Source: Thermohalobaculum sp039816045
GTDB taxonomy: Bacteria > Pseudomonadota > Alphaproteobacteria > Rhodobacterales > Rhodobacteraceae
Direction: 5' to 3'
DNA: 64,000 bases
NCBI GenBank assembly: GCA_039816045.1
Contig: JBCBYB010000020.1
Span: 1-64,000 of the forward strand
The translations under genes and the position numbers were made by a program. Shown here piece by piece: positions 34,419 through 42,753 of this stretch. The notes under the pieces are model-generated. The model was not told the origin of the DNA and did no database searches. It saw nothing but the letters and a program-made list of their open reading frames with translations. How positions within the stretch are numbered: the stretch's first letter is position 1; the number at the start of each line of letters is the position of its first letter.

Positions 34419-35489
34419 ATGGCGGATGTGGAGTTACGGCGCCATGGGCGGCTCGGCCTGATCACGCTCAACCGGCCTGAGGCGCTGAACGCGCTGACCC
34501 ACGCGATGGTCCACGAGATGACCGCCCAGCTGACCGCATGGGCCGAAGACGACGGCGTCGCGCTTGTGGCCATCGCGGGCGAAGGCGACCGGGCGTTCTG
34601 CGCCGGCGGCGATATCCGCGCGCTCTGGGACGCGGGCAAGCCCGGCGGCGAGGCGGGCCGCGCCAACTGGGCCTTCTATGCCGACGAATACAAGCTGAAC
34701 GCGCTGATCCACCGCTATCCGAAGCCTTACGTGTCGGTGATGGACGGCATCGTCATGGGCGGCGGGGTCGGCGTCTCGATCCACGGCTCGCTCCGGATCG
34801 CGACGGAGCGAACCGTGTTCGCCATGCCGGAGACGGGGATCGGCCTGTTCCCCGATGTCGGCGCCACCTGGTTCCTGCCACGACTGCCGGGGCAGCTCGG
34901 CCTCTGGCTCGGGCTGACAGGCGCGCGGGTGCGAGGCATGGACTGTGTGCGCGCCGGCCTCTGCGATCTGTTCCTCGACAGCGAGAGCCTGGAGGAGGCG
35001 CTCCAGTTCCTCGCCGAAGGGCCGTGGGACGAGGATGCGGGCGGCGAGACCGACCCGCTCAAGCTCCTGACCGGACCGCTGTCGGAGCTCGCCAGCGTCA
35101 CCGCCGACCGCGCCCATCCGAGCCAGGAACTGGTCGACGGCCCCTATGCCGGAGAGAGCGTCGAGGCCGTGCTGGACGCGCTCGCCGCCGAGGGCAACTG
35201 GGGCGAGGAGCAGCGCGCCACCATCCTCGGGAAATCGCCGACCTGCACGCGGATCGCCTTTCGCCAGATCCGGGCCGGGGCCGACCTCTCGTTCGAGGAC
35301 TGCATGGCGCTCGAATACCGCCTCGCGCGGTTCTGCATGACCCATGGCGATTTCTATGAGGGCGTCCGGGCGACCATCATCGACAAGGACGGCGCCCCGA
35401 AATGGAGCCCAGCATCCCTCGCCGAGGCAGATGACGGCTTTGTGGAGCAGGCCTTCGCCCCCCTCGGAGACGACGACCTCTCCGTCTGA
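34419..35489 (+). CDS. 3-hydroxyisobutyryl-CoA hydrolase (enoyl-CoA hydratase fold)
   Basis: A 356-residue crotonase-fold protein. The oxyanion-hole segments are DRAFCAGGDIRALWDAG and VMGGGVGVSIHG. The acidic catalytic residues lie in FAMPETGIGLFPDVGATWFL, the signature that separates 3-hydroxyisobutyryl-CoA hydrolases from true hydratases, and the extended C-terminal half fits too. The enzyme acts in valine breakdown. GAGAGGGGACC precedes the ATG. It is divergent from hemB. The rest of the valine pathway is not in the window. Confidence 0.85.
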   Translation: MADVELRRHGRLGLITLNRPEALNALTHAMVHEMTAQLTAWAEDDGVALVAIAGEGDRAFCAGGDIRALWDAGKPGGEAGRANWAFYADEYKLNALIHRYPKPYVSVMDGIVMGGGVGVSIHGSLRIATERTVFAMPETGIGLFPDVGATWFLPRLPGQLGLWLGLTGARVRGMDCVRAGLCDLFLDSESLEEALQFLAEGPWDEDAGGETDPLKLLTGPLSELASVTADRAHPSQELVDGPYAGESVEAVLDALAAEGNWGEEQRATILGKSPTCTRIAFRQIRAGADLSFEDCMALEYRLARFCMTHGDFYEGVRATIIDKDGAPKWSPASLAEADDGFVEQAFAPLGDDDLSV

Positions 35490-35557
35490 CCCCAGCCCTC
35501 TCGCGCACCTGTACCACCCTGGCCCATCGGCCGGGCGCTTTTGCATGGTTTCAGTGC

Positions 35558-35586
35558 TTGACTTCCACCCGGCTCGCTGGCATACG
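35558..35586 (+). promoter_or_regulatory. predicted promoter of the lldD-dld operon
   Basis: TTGACT (35558-35563) and CATACG (35581-35586) stand 17 bases apart, placing transcription start near 35593, just where the operator palindrome begins. The -35 is near consensus; the -10 is moderate. Confidence 0.5.
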
Positions 35587-35595
35587 TCGCGCAAA

Positions 35596-35614
35596 TGGTA
35601 AGATAATCTTACCA
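35596..35614. promoter_or_regulatory. GntR/LldR-type operator
   Basis: TGGTAAGATAATCTTACCA is a perfect palindrome with nine-base arms around one central base. It matches the TGGT...ACCA form bound by FadR-subfamily GntR regulators such as LldR and PdhR. It overlaps the predicted transcription start and lies 30 bases before lldD, so a bound repressor would block transcription until lactate is present. No GntR gene lies in the window. Confidence 0.75.
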
Positions 35615-35644
35615 CATCATGCCACGACAGGGGTCGAGACTGAC

Positions 35645-36805
35645 ATGGGACTGAACGCCTGCCACAACTTCCAGGACTTCCGCCGCCTGGCGAAGCGCCG
35701 CCTTCCGGGGCCGATTTTCCACTATATCGACGGCGCTGCGGACGATGAGCAGACCTATCGCCGGAACACCGAGGCCTACGGTGACTGCGACCTGGTGCCG
35801 AACGTGCTGGCGGGCGTCGAGACCGTGGACATGTCGGTCGAGGTGATGGGCCAGAAGCTCGACATGCCGGTCTATTGCGCGCCGACAGCCCTCCAGCGGC
35901 TGTTCCACCACGAGGGCGAGCGGGCCGTGGCCAAGGCGGCCCAGAAATACGGCACCATGTTCGGGGTCTCGTCGCTGGCCACCGTCACGGTCGAGGAGAT
36001 CGCCAAGATCAACAGCGGCCCGAAGATGTTCCAGTTCTACTTCCACAAGGACCGGGGCCTCAACGACGCGCTGCTCGAGCGCGCCAAGGCAGCGAACTTC
36101 AACGTGATGGCGCTGACGGTCGACACCATCACCGGCGGCAACCGCGAGCGCGACCTGCGCACCGGCTTCACCTCGCCGCCGAAGCTCACGCTCGACTCGC
36201 TGATCAGCTTCGCGACCCATCCGATGTGGGCCTGGAACTTCTACACCAAGGAGAAGTTCGACATGCCGCATCTCTCGGGCCATGTGGATGCGGGCACGAA
36301 CCTGGCGGTGTCGGTCGGCAACTACTTCTCCTCCATGCTCGACCAGTCGATGAACTGGAAAGACGCCGAAGCGCTCTGCGCCAAATGGGACGGGCAGTTT
36401 GCGCTGAAGGGCATCATGAGCGTCGAGGACGCCAAGCGTGCGGTGGATATCGGCTGCACCGGGATCATGGTCTCGAACCATGGCGGGCGGCAGCTCGACG
36501 GCTCGCGCAGCCCCTTCGACCAGCTCGCCGAGATCGTGGACGCCGTGGGCGACAAGATCGACGTGATCTGCGAGGGCGGGATCCAGCGCGGCACCCATGT
36601 GCTGAAGGCGCTGTCGGTGGGGGCCAAGGCCTGCTCCGGCGGGCGGCTCTATCTCTACGCGCTGGCGGCGGCGGGGCAGGCTGGCGTCGAGAAGGCGCTC
36701 GGCAATCTGCGCACCGAGATCGAGCGCGACATGAAGCTGATGGGGGTCACCAAGCTCGACCAACTCAGCCGCGAGAACCTGAGGTTCCACAAACGCGCCG
36801 CCTGA
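35645..36805 (+). CDS. lldD: FMN-dependent L-lactate dehydrogenase (alpha-hydroxyacid oxidase family)
   Basis: A 386-residue FMN enzyme that oxidises L-lactate to pyruvate and reduces quinone at the inner membrane. Landmarks are FHYIDGAADDEQTYRRN, the FMN-contact segments APTALQRLFHHEGE and FQFYFHKDRG, the catalytic histidine and arginine in SNHGGRQLDG, and CEGGIQRGTHVLKALSVGAKA. It is followed after 23 bases by dld, making a two-gene lactate operon behind the GntR-type operator. A related alpha-hydroxyacid specificity cannot be excluded, but the context supports lactate. Confidence 0.9.
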   Translation: MGLNACHNFQDFRRLAKRRLPGPIFHYIDGAADDEQTYRRNTEAYGDCDLVPNVLAGVETVDMSVEVMGQKLDMPVYCAPTALQRLFHHEGERAVAKAAQKYGTMFGVSSLATVTVEEIAKINSGPKMFQFYFHKDRGLNDALLERAKAANFNVMALTVDTITGGNRERDLRTGFTSPPKLTLDSLISFATHPMWAWNFYTKEKFDMPHLSGHVDAGTNLAVSVGNYFSSMLDQSMNWKDAEALCAKWDGQFALKGIMSVEDAKRAVDIGCTGIMVSNHGGRQLDGSRSPFDQLAEIVDAVGDKIDVICEGGIQRGTHVLKALSVGAKACSGGRLYLYALAAAGQAGVEKALGNLRTEIERDMKLMGVTKLDQLSRENLRFHKRAA

Positions 36806-36828
36806 GGCGCGCTGAACGGGAGACGATC

Positions 36829-38520
36829 ATGAGCACCGCCGACGCCCTCATTGCCGAGTTGCAGTCCATCGTCGGCAAGCGCCATGTGATCACGAACCCC
36901 CGCTCGATGGAGCGGTTCTGCAAGGGCTATCGCTCCGGCGAGGGCCCGGCGATTGCGGTGGTGCAGCCCGGGAGCTTGCTCGAACAGTGGAAGGTGCTGA
37001 AGGCCTGTGTGGCGGCGGACCGGATCCTCATCATGCAGGCCTCGAACACCGGGCTGACCGAGGGCTCGACCCCGACCCAGGGCTATGACCGCGAGGCGGT
37101 GATCCTCAGCACAATGCGCATGGACCAGATCCAGGTGCTGCAAGAGGGCCGCCAGATCGTCAGCTTCCCGGGCGCGCCGCTCTACAAGCTCGAGCGCTTG
37201 CTCACCCCGCTCGGGCGCCTCCCCCATTCGGTGATCGGCTCGTCCTCGATCGGGGCCTCCATCATCGGCGGGATCTGCAACAACTCCGGCGGCTCGCTCA
37301 TCGAGCGCGGACCGGCCTATACCGAGCTGTCGCTCTTCGCTCAGGTCACCCCGGATGGCAGCGTGGAGCTGGTGAACCATCTCGGGATCAAGCTCGGCGA
37401 CACGCCGGAAGAGATCCTGACCCGGCTGGAGGCCGGTGACTACACCGACGCCGATCTCGAGCCGACCAACGCCAAAGCCTCCGCCGCGGATTATGCCGAG
37501 CAGATCCGCGACGTCGATGCCGACACGCCGACGCGCTACAACGCCGACCCGAACCGGCTCTTCGAGGCCGCGGGATCAGCCGGCAAGCTGATCGTCTTCG
37601 CCGTCCGCCTCGACACCTTCCCAAAGAACGAGAAGGAACAGGTCTTCTACATCGGCACCAACGACACGGAGGTCTTGGCGCGGATCCGGCGCGAGGCGCT
37701 CAAGAGCTTCAAGACCCTGCCCGTGAGCTCCGAATATCTCCACGCCGAAGCCTATGACATCTCCAAGCGCTACGGCAAAGACACCGTCGTCCTGATCGAC
37801 AAGCTCGGCACCGACTGGCTGCCCTCGATCTTCGCGCTCAAAGGCTGGCTCGATGCGCGGCTGAACAAGCTGCCGCTGCTGCCGACGCAAATGACCGACC
37901 GGGTGATGCAGGGCCTCAGCCGCCTCTGGCCGAACATGCTGCCAAAGCGGATGGAGGACTACCGCGCGAAGTACGAGCACCACCTGATCCTCAAGACCCG
38001 GGACGGCGGCGTGGCGGAGGCCGAGGCCTATCTCAAGCGCCTCTTCGACGGTGAGACCGACGGCGCATGGTTCGCCTGCACCCCGCGCGAGGGCAAGATC
38101 GCCGGGCTCCACCGCTTTGCAGCCGCGGGCGCCGCGGTGCGGTATATGGCGGTGAATGCGAGCAAGGTCTCGGACATCCTCGTCCTCGACATCGCGCTCC
38201 GGCGCAACGATCCGGACTGGTTCGAGGTGCTGCCGCCCGATATCGCCGAGGCGATCAGCCACAAGCTCTATTACGGCCACCTCTTCTGCCATGTGCTGCA
38301 CCAGGATTACGTGGTGAAGAAGGGCTACGACCCGAAGGAGATCAAGGCCAAGATGCTGGCGGTGCTGGAGCAGCGCGGCGCCAAATACCCGGCCGAGCAC
38401 AATGTCGGGCACCTCTATCGGGCGAGCGACGAGCAAATGGCGTTCTACCGCAAATGCGACCCGACCAACAGCTTGAACCCCGGCATCGGGAAGATGTCCA
38501 AGCAGAAGAACTACGCCTGA
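36829..38520 (+). CDS. dld: quinone-dependent D-lactate dehydrogenase
   Basis: A 563-residue peripheral-membrane flavoprotein of the E. coli Dld type (571 residues there). The FAD domain is at residues 25-260 (ILIMQASNTGLTEGSTPTQG and SSSIGASIIGGICNNSGGSL). The substrate/membrane-binding half follows (KNEKEQVFYIGTN, LPKRMEDYRAKYEHHLILK, AEHNVGHLY). GGGAGACG precedes the ATG. With lldD it allows growth on both lactate isomers. The same frame stays open upstream through part of lldD, but that extension is non-coding in composition. Confidence 0.92.
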   Translation: MSTADALIAELQSIVGKRHVITNPRSMERFCKGYRSGEGPAIAVVQPGSLLEQWKVLKACVAADRILIMQASNTGLTEGSTPTQGYDREAVILSTMRMDQIQVLQEGRQIVSFPGAPLYKLERLLTPLGRLPHSVIGSSSIGASIIGGICNNSGGSLIERGPAYTELSLFAQVTPDGSVELVNHLGIKLGDTPEEILTRLEAGDYTDADLEPTNAKASAADYAEQIRDVDADTPTRYNADPNRLFEAAGSAGKLIVFAVRLDTFPKNEKEQVFYIGTNDTEVLARIRREALKSFKTLPVSSEYLHAEAYDISKRYGKDTVVLIDKLGTDWLPSIFALKGWLDARLNKLPLLPTQMTDRVMQGLSRLWPNMLPKRMEDYRAKYEHHLILKTRDGGVAEAEAYLKRLFDGETDGAWFACTPREGKIAGLHRFAAAGAAVRYMAVNASKVSDILVLDIALRRNDPDWFEVLPPDIAEAISHKLYYGHLFCHVLHQDYVVKKGYDPKEIKAKMLAVLEQRGAKYPAEHNVGHLYRASDEQMAFYRKCDPTNSLNPGIGKMSKQKNYA

Positions 38521-38531
38521 GGGGCGGGCGC

Positions 38532-39236
38532 CTAACCGCCCTCCACATCGAGCGCGCAGGTGAGAATTCGTTCGGCGCGGTCTTTGATAATACGCCAATT
38601 CGGAAGCTCGGTGCGGCTGAACCCGAGTCTCGCATCGACGTCGCCTACGCTGAAGAGCGTGTTGCATTGCGGATTCCGGATGCCTTCCCTCTTTCTTCCG
38701 CAGCGAACCAAAGTGTCTGGCAGCTCTTGTGGGCCGGTGGTGAATATGTCTTTGCGCCGCTCGCGCGCATGGCCCAGATGGCGGGTGAGGCCAAATTTCC
38801 AAGGCTCTTGCCGATAGGATGCCAGCGGCGGCCGGCTCCGTTGGCGAAGATTGACCAGGGTTAAGTCGGGCTGAGGGAGGACGTCTGAGAGAAGGATGCT
38901 CATTCCATCATGGCCTGCGCTCGGCTCGCTGGCGCTGCATCGCAAGGCGGTGAAGTCCGAGATCCGCATCCAGAACAGTTGTGCGGAATGGGTGAGGCCG
39001 CTCCGCCGCTCACCGCCGCAGAGCCAAGCGCTCGGGACGCGCATCGGCACCTCAGTGTCCTCGAGCTTCAGCTTGTACGTGAAGTCCGTGAACGCGGTCT
39101 CGGTCTCCCACAGCGCACAAGGATCCGCGCCCCCAATGATCTCGATGGGCGGGCGGGGAAGCGCCTCATCGGCACTCGCCGCGGGCACACCCAACGCAAT
39201 CGCCAAAAGCACCGACCGTGCAAACGCGCGCGCCAT
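38532..39236 (-). CDS. exported protein of unknown function
   Basis: A 234-residue protein with a clear Sec signal peptide (ARAFARSVLLAIALGVPAASA-DE). The mature part has five cysteines, in CALWETE, AWLCGG, LRCSAS, VRCGRK and PQCNTL, plus one near the end (LTCALD), which suggests disulfides in the periplasm. I do not recognise the family. It ends 12 bases from dld on the opposite strand and begins 79 bases after the HlyD-type gene, so it may be the last gene of that transcript. Composition is somewhat AT-richer than its neighbours. Confidence 0.6.
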   Translation of the reverse strand: MARAFARSVLLAIALGVPAASADEALPRPPIEIIGGADPCALWETETAFTDFTYKLKLEDTEVPMRVPSAWLCGGERRSGLTHSAQLFWMRISDFTALRCSASEPSAGHDGMSILLSDVLPQPDLTLVNLRQRSRPPLASYRQEPWKFGLTRHLGHARERRKDIFTTGPQELPDTLVRCGRKREGIRNPQCNTLFSVGDVDARLGFSRTELPNWRIIKDRAERILTCALDVEGG

Positions 39237-39315
39237 CGCCGGTCTCCTCCCTGTTCGACGAAGGGAGCATGCCAGGGCACGGCGCCGGCAGGGATGCCGC
39301 CGATCCGCACAGCCC

Positions 39316-40608
39316 CTAGCGCTCGGAGAACGCGCGTGAGAGCGGCTGCAACACCGGGTCGAGGAAATAGGTGAGCAGCGATTTCGCCCCGGTCGAGATC
39401 CGCGCCTGCACCGTCATGCCGGGGCGCAGCTCCTCCGCTGTGGTGTCGAGCGCGAGACGCAGGCGGTAATAGGCCTCCCCCTCCGGCGTCTCGAAGGTGG
39501 TGGCCGAGATGCTCTCGACCCGCCCCTCGAGCTGGCCGAAATGGCGCTCGTCAAAGCTGTCGACAGCAATCATGGCGCGGTCGCCCTCCCGCACATGGCC
39601 GATGTCGCGCGGGGGAAGCTGGACCTCCGCCAAGGCAACGGCGCCCACCGGCACGATCGTCAGCAGCGGATCGCCGGGGCGCAAGATGGCGCCCTGCCCG
39701 CTCGGCAGGATCTCCTGCACCACGCCGTGGACCGGGGCCAGGACCGTGACCTCGTCGACCCGCGCCCGGCCGAGCACGATTTGTTGCGAGAGCGTGGCCA
39801 GCTCTTGCGAGACCTCGGTGCGCCGGGCAATCCAGCCGCGCATGGCATCGGCCCGCTCGCGGTCAAGCTCCGACATCGCCGAGGCGCGGCGGTGACGGGC
39901 GACAGCGACCTCGCGCTCCGCCTCGGAAAGCTCGGTGCGGGCGATCTCGAGAAGACCCTGCGCCTCAAGCACCTGGTCCTCGGAGTTGTGGCCCCGGGCG
40001 AACACGTTCTCACGCATTTCGTGACGCCGCGCCGCCACCTCGACCCGGGCACGGCCGGCGGCCACCTGGCGTTTGGCGGTGGCAATCTGGGCCTCCACCT
40101 CGGCGATCTGCGCGGCGATGGCAGTCTCCATCGAGGCGATCGCGCTCCGCTCCGCCGCCAGCAGCGCGCGCTGCTCGGCCAGCGCATCGGGGGAGGCCAT
40201 CAGCCGGTCGAACTCGGGCTTGGTATCGTGGATGAGCGCGCGCAATCGCTCCCGCTCCAGCGCGAGCGCAACCTGACGGCTCTCGAGCACCCCGAGATCA
40301 GTCTCCGCATGCAGGGGATCGAGCCGCGCGAGCACGGTCCCGCTCTGCACCTCGTCCCCCGGCTCCACCAACAGCTGAGACAGGCGCCCACCCTCCAGAT
40401 GCTCCACGGTCAGGGCGTTGGCCGGCGGGATCATCTGACCGTCGGCGAAGGCGATCTCGCTGATGTCGAAGGTGGCAGCGATGGCAACGAGCGTGGCAAA
40501 GCAACCGCAGCCCACCGCCACGGTCCGGCGCGCCCGGGCCGAGGCCTCAAGGTCAGAGGCATAACCGTCCTGCGGCGCGTCCGCCCGTCTAAAGATCGAG
40601 AACAGCAT
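39316..40608 (-). CDS. HlyD-family membrane fusion protein (type I secretion adaptor)
   Basis: A 430-residue periplasmic adaptor. One N-terminal transmembrane helix (VAVGCGCFATLVAIAATFDI) is followed by a lipoyl-like domain (VEHLEGGRLSQLLVEPGDEV), a long coiled-coil hairpin (residues about 100-300, rich in E, R, A and Q) and a beta-barrel domain (VQEILPSGQGAILRPGDPLLTIVPV, ALAEVQLPPRDIGHVREGDRA). This is the standard HlyD layout. It bridges an ABC exporter to an outer-membrane TolC protein, which is absent from the window. It lies 15 bases after the ABC gene, so the three genes 44428-39316 form one operon. Confidence 0.88.
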   Translation of the reverse strand: MLFSIFRRADAPQDGYASDLEASARARRTVAVGCGCFATLVAIAATFDISEIAFADGQMIPPANALTVEHLEGGRLSQLLVEPGDEVQSGTVLARLDPLHAETDLGVLESRQVALALERERLRALIHDTKPEFDRLMASPDALAEQRALLAAERSAIASMETAIAAQIAEVEAQIATAKRQVAAGRARVEVAARRHEMRENVFARGHNSEDQVLEAQGLLEIARTELSEAEREVAVARHRRASAMSELDRERADAMRGWIARRTEVSQELATLSQQIVLGRARVDEVTVLAPVHGVVQEILPSGQGAILRPGDPLLTIVPVGAVALAEVQLPPRDIGHVREGDRAMIAVDSFDERHFGQLEGRVESISATTFETPEGEAYYRLRLALDTTAEELRPGMTVQARISTGAKSLLTYFLDPVLQPLSRAFSER

Positions 40609-40623
40609 CAGGGTCTCCCAGCA

Positions 40624-42753
40624 TCAGACAACCAGCACTTTGTCGGCGAGGGCGCGCATCCGCTCGTCCTGGCTCGCGACGATCACGGTCGCGTCGGCAC
40701 GCAGCCGTTCGAGCTTGTCCGACAGCGCGCGGATGCCGGAATGGTCGAGCCCCGCGGTCGGATCGTCGAGCAGCACGAGCCGCGCGCGGCGCAGCCAGGC
40801 CCGCGCCAGGCAGAGCCGACGGCCGATGGCGACGGGCAAGGCGGTGATCTCCTCCTCGGTCATCGGGGTCACCATGTGTTCGGCCAGCCAGGGGGCATCC
40901 GGCGCCAACCCGGCATCCTCCAGCGCGCGGCCGATGGCGCCCATCGAGGCCTCCGGCCGGGCAAGGCGCAGATTGTCCGCGATCGATAAAGGGAAGAGGT
41001 GGATCTCCCGCGGGGCATAGGCGATGGAGGTCCGGAGCGCGTGCTGCCCCACTTGGCGTATGTTGAAGGCATCGATCAGGATCCGGCCCGAAGGCGGGCT
41101 CTCGGTGCCGAGCAGCGCCTCAAGCGCCTTGCTTGCGATCGTCGTGCCGCGCCCGTCGAGCAGTGTCACCGTCTTCGGCGCGATCTCGGCCGTGATCTGG
41201 CGGGCAATCGCCGTGCCGTGCTGATCGGCCCGCAGCACCACCTGCTCGAAGCGCAGCCGCGGCGGCGTGTTCCCCAGTGCCCGCCGGCCAGGCCAGGCAT
41301 CGCCATCTTCCTTCAAGCTGCGGAAGCGGTCGAGCCGGCGGGAAAGATCCTGCGCCGCCGCGAGCTTGTCCGCGTTGCCGGCAAAGGCCTGAACCGGAGA
41401 CAGGATCTTCCAGACCAGCATCAAACAGGCGATCAGCCCACCTTGCGACAGGGTTCCCTCAATCACCGCATGGGCGCCAATCCAGATCGTGACGAGGCCG
41501 GCCACAAGGGTGATCAGCATGCCCAGATTGGCCCGTTTTGCGGCCCGGTTCTGCGCTGCGGTCTGGAAATCGGCGTAGCGGCGCCACCGGCCGATCATCC
41601 GCTCGGTCCAGAGGGGCTCGGCCTGTTCATCGCGCAGCCGGTCCGCTTGGCGCACCGTCTCCGTGATCCCCTCGATCCAGGCGCCATGGGCCTGCTGACG
41701 CGCCGCGCCGTGCCGGCTCTCGGCCGTGCGGTCTTTCGCGGCGAGCAGGCTGAGCAACACCACGGCCACCGCGGGACCAAGCGCGAGGGCCGGCGCGAAG
41801 AGCATCAGAACGGCGCAGAGCACCACAGAGAACCCGAGATCAACCACCAAGCCCACGCTCGACGACAGGGCCGCAGAGAACTGAACCGCCAGATCGCGCA
41901 TCTTCTGCACCTGCTGCACCAAGGGCGCGGACCGAAGCGCGTCGACCGGCAGAGAAAGCAGCTTCTCCTCCACCCAGTCCTGGCATTGACGCTGCATCTC
42001 GGCACGGAGCCTGGCGAGAGATTTCGCCCGGGAGCTCCGGAGTTGGGCGTCCATCACCATCAGCGTCAACGCGATCAGGATGACCGGCAGAACCACATCC
42101 GTGGCGCCCCCGAGGATCGCGGTGTTGAAGAGCATCATCACGAGCAGTGGGTAGCCGAGCGCCACAGTCCCGGCGAGCCAGCTGTAGACAAAGCTTTCTC
42201 GGATCAGGCCGGCATTCAGGTCGATCAATGTGGGGAGCGACCGGCTCTGCTGGCCTCGACCGAGGGTGCCGCCGGCCTCTTCCGGCAGAATCCGGCAGAT
42301 CGAAAGCGCTCCTTCGCTCGCGGGCACTGCGTCCTCGGGACCGCCAAACGGCTCCAGCAGATCGAAATCGCCCTCTCCGGTCCGCGCAAGCAGCACCACC
42401 GGGCGGCCGGGTGCGATCTCCGCGATGCAGGGCAGGTCGGCCGCGGTCAAGCCGTCCCGCGAGCGGGTCTCCCGCACCACCGTGTGGCCGAGATTGCGCA
42501 AAAGCTCCGCCGTGGCATCCATGCTGGCAAGCGGCCGCCAGCCCGGCACCGCCTCGACAAGATCACGGGTGCGCAACGGCAAGGCCATGGCGTCGAACAG
42601 GAGCGGGACAACCGCGGCATAGGGGTTGGGCGGAGCGGCTCGGGCGACCGCGCGCCCGTCACCCGGGTCGGGCTGCGCGCCGGGTTGCAGCCACGCCGGG
42701 CCCGCCGGTCGCCCCCCTTCAGCGGCGGTCTTCGATAGGCCGAATGCTGGCAT
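40624..42753 (-). CDS. type I secretion ABC exporter subunit with C39-like domain and degenerate ATPase
   Basis: A 709-residue protein in HlyB/PrtD order: an N-terminal C39-peptidase-like domain (about residues 35-150) without an obvious catalytic cysteine, a six-helix transmembrane domain (about 175-455), then an ABC domain. The ABC domain lacks the usual motifs: the P-loop position reads GRGTTIASK (residues 534-542) with no GK[ST], the signature LSGGQ position reads ALPVAIG, Walker B is LLDDP with Asp for the catalytic Glu (663-664), and the switch histidine region reads IVASQDE. ATP hydrolysis looks unlikely. It overlaps the end of the second ABC gene by 35 bases. Confidence 0.82.
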   Translation of the reverse strand: MPAFGLSKTAAEGGRPAGPAWLQPGAQPDPGDGRAVARAAPPNPYAAVVPLLFDAMALPLRTRDLVEAVPGWRPLASMDATAELLRNLGHTVVRETRSRDGLTAADLPCIAEIAPGRPVVLLARTGEGDFDLLEPFGGPEDAVPASEGALSICRILPEEAGGTLGRGQQSRSLPTLIDLNAGLIRESFVYSWLAGTVALGYPLLVMMLFNTAILGGATDVVLPVILIALTLMVMDAQLRSSRAKSLARLRAEMQRQCQDWVEEKLLSLPVDALRSAPLVQQVQKMRDLAVQFSAALSSSVGLVVDLGFSVVLCAVLMLFAPALALGPAVAVVLLSLLAAKDRTAESRHGAARQQAHGAWIEGITETVRQADRLRDEQAEPLWTERMIGRWRRYADFQTAAQNRAAKRANLGMLITLVAGLVTIWIGAHAVIEGTLSQGGLIACLMLVWKILSPVQAFAGNADKLAAAQDLSRRLDRFRSLKEDGDAWPGRRALGNTPPRLRFEQVVLRADQHGTAIARQITAEIAPKTVTLLDGRGTTIASKALEALLGTESPPSGRILIDAFNIRQVGQHALRTSIAYAPREIHLFPLSIADNLRLARPEASMGAIGRALEDAGLAPDAPWLAEHMVTPMTEEEITALPVAIGRRLCLARAWLRRARLVLLDDPTAGLDHSGIRALSDKLERLRADATVIVASQDERMRALADKVLVV

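Noticed and set aside
35875..36828. N-terminal extension of dld through the lldD gene
   Set aside because: lldD occupies the same DNA in another frame with all catalytic residues, and dld has its own ATG and ribosome binding site at 36829 giving the usual length.
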